Shown one piece after another: positions 6,682 to 7,234 of a DNA stretch of 7,234 nucleotides; within the stretch, counting starts at the first letter, position 1; every line of letters begins with the position of its first letter. Below the pieces are notes generated by a model. It searched no databases and had not been told where the DNA came from. It worked only from the letters and a program-made list of their open reading frames with translations. Where the stretch lies: assembly GCA_002471345.1 (NCBI GenBank), contig DKPS01000281.1, positions 1-7,234 on the forward strand, read 5' to 3'. Origin of the DNA: Saprospiraceae bacterium UBA7328. Its GTDB lineage: Bacteria > Bacteroidota > Bacteroidia > Chitinophagales > Saprospiraceae. The position numbers were made by a program, and so were the translations under genes.

Positions 6682-7234
6682 TGACAAAACAAGGCTATAA
6701 GCAAACAGAGGTTGGGTTGATTCCAGAGGATTGGAGGGTTGAAAAGTTCAAAGATGTTACAAACGCAATTACTTGTGGTGTTGCGGCAACACCTAAATAC
6801 GTCAGTGAATCTTTAGGTATGCCTTTTTTAAGTGCATCCCATGTGCAAAAAGGTAAGGTAGTTCCTAATCAGATAAAATACATTACAAAAGATTTATATG
6901 GTAAGATTACAAAAAACAATAAACCTGAAAAAGGTGATATACTTTATACAAGAGTAGGTGCTGGTATTGGAGAAGCTGGTGTTATTGATTTTGATTTAGA
7001 TTTTGCAATTTATGTTAGTCTTACATTAATAAAGCCTAAATCTATTCTTTACAATTATTATTTAAAATCAATACTAAATAGTAATTATTACAAATTTTTA
7101 GCGAAAAATGGGCAATTTGCTGGTGGTGGTGTTCAAAATTTGAATGTTGAGGTAGTGAGAGAATTTCCCATACCAATTCCTTCTATGGAGGAACAAAAAG
7201 CCATAGCCACTGCTTTGAGTGATGTAGATGCTTT
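6672..7234 (+). CDS. hsdS: Type I restriction-modification specificity subunit HsdS, N-terminal part
   Basis: The frame is open to the window end, giving about 187 residues of a protein normally near 400. HsdS recognises the two halves of the bipartite target and docks HsdM and HsdR. The opening YKQTEVGLIPEDWRV is the usual start of a target-recognition domain. The body (FLSASHVQKGKV, GDILYTRVGAGIGEAG) is typical of TRD1, and the closing segment (IPIPSMEEQKAIATALSDVDA) is the start of the central conserved helix that spaces the two TRDs. Two in-frame starts are possible: ATG 6672, overlapping hsdM by 10 bp, and ATG 6681, whose A is the last base of the hsdM stop (TAATG). The conserved sequence begins at TKQGYK, so 6681 is equally plausible. 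Either way translation is coupled to hsdM. The second TRD and hsdR would be expected to the right. Confidence 0.93.
   Translation, partial: MELMTKQGYKQTEVGLIPEDWRVEKFKDVTNAITCGVAATPKYVSESLGMPFLSASHVQKGKVVPNQIKYITKDLYGKITKNNKPEKGDILYTRVGAGIGEAGVIDFDLDFAIYVSLTLIKPKSILYNYYLKSILNSNYYKFLAKNGQFAGGGVQNLNVEVVREFPIPIPSMEEQKAIATALSDVDA

Overview
The window looks like accessory, defence-type DNA from a member of the Bacteroidetes (Bacteroidota), probably a flavobacterium- or cytophaga-like organism. The reasons are AT-rich sequence, genes without clear Shine-Dalgarno sites, AT-rich spacers with at best weak TTG...TAnnTTTG-like promoter elements, and protein families that I recall as common in this phylum. 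This assignment is inference; no rRNA or other taxonomic marker is present.

Layout. Positions 1-441 hold the 3' end of a calcineurin-like metallophosphoesterase gene (+) that enters from the left. Positions 388-926 are a remarkable junction: the last 54 bp of the phosphoesterase gene and the last ~73 bp of the convergent regulator gene occur twice, as a 123-bp direct repeat of about 86% identity (388-510 and 804-926). The two copies bracket a 293-bp segment carrying one small gene of unknown function (528-782). Positions 854-1801 (-) encode an intact 315-residue WYL-domain transcription factor with an N-terminal winged helix. A 206-bp divergent spacer separates it from 2008-3975 (+), a 655-residue DUF2779 protein. 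From its motifs this is a two-nuclease fusion: a Cas4/RecB-like PD-(D/E)XK domain with four cysteines placed as for an Fe-S cluster, followed by a DEDD-type exonuclease domain. After a 282-bp AT-rich gap come a type I modification methylase gene, hsdM (4258-6681), and the overlapping start of the specificity gene hsdS (6672 to the window end). hsdR is not in view.

How the parts may work together. hsdM and hsdS are a translationally coupled pair of a type I restriction-modification system. The WYL regulator sits divergently to the DUF2779 nuclease gene and is the obvious candidate to control it, as WYL repressors do in other defence loci. The phosphoesterase, WYL regulator and nuclease may form one nucleic-acid processing or defence module placed next to a restriction system; that grouping is inference from position. 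The repeat-bracketed small gene shows that the module has been remodelled by recombination with a diverged relative of itself.
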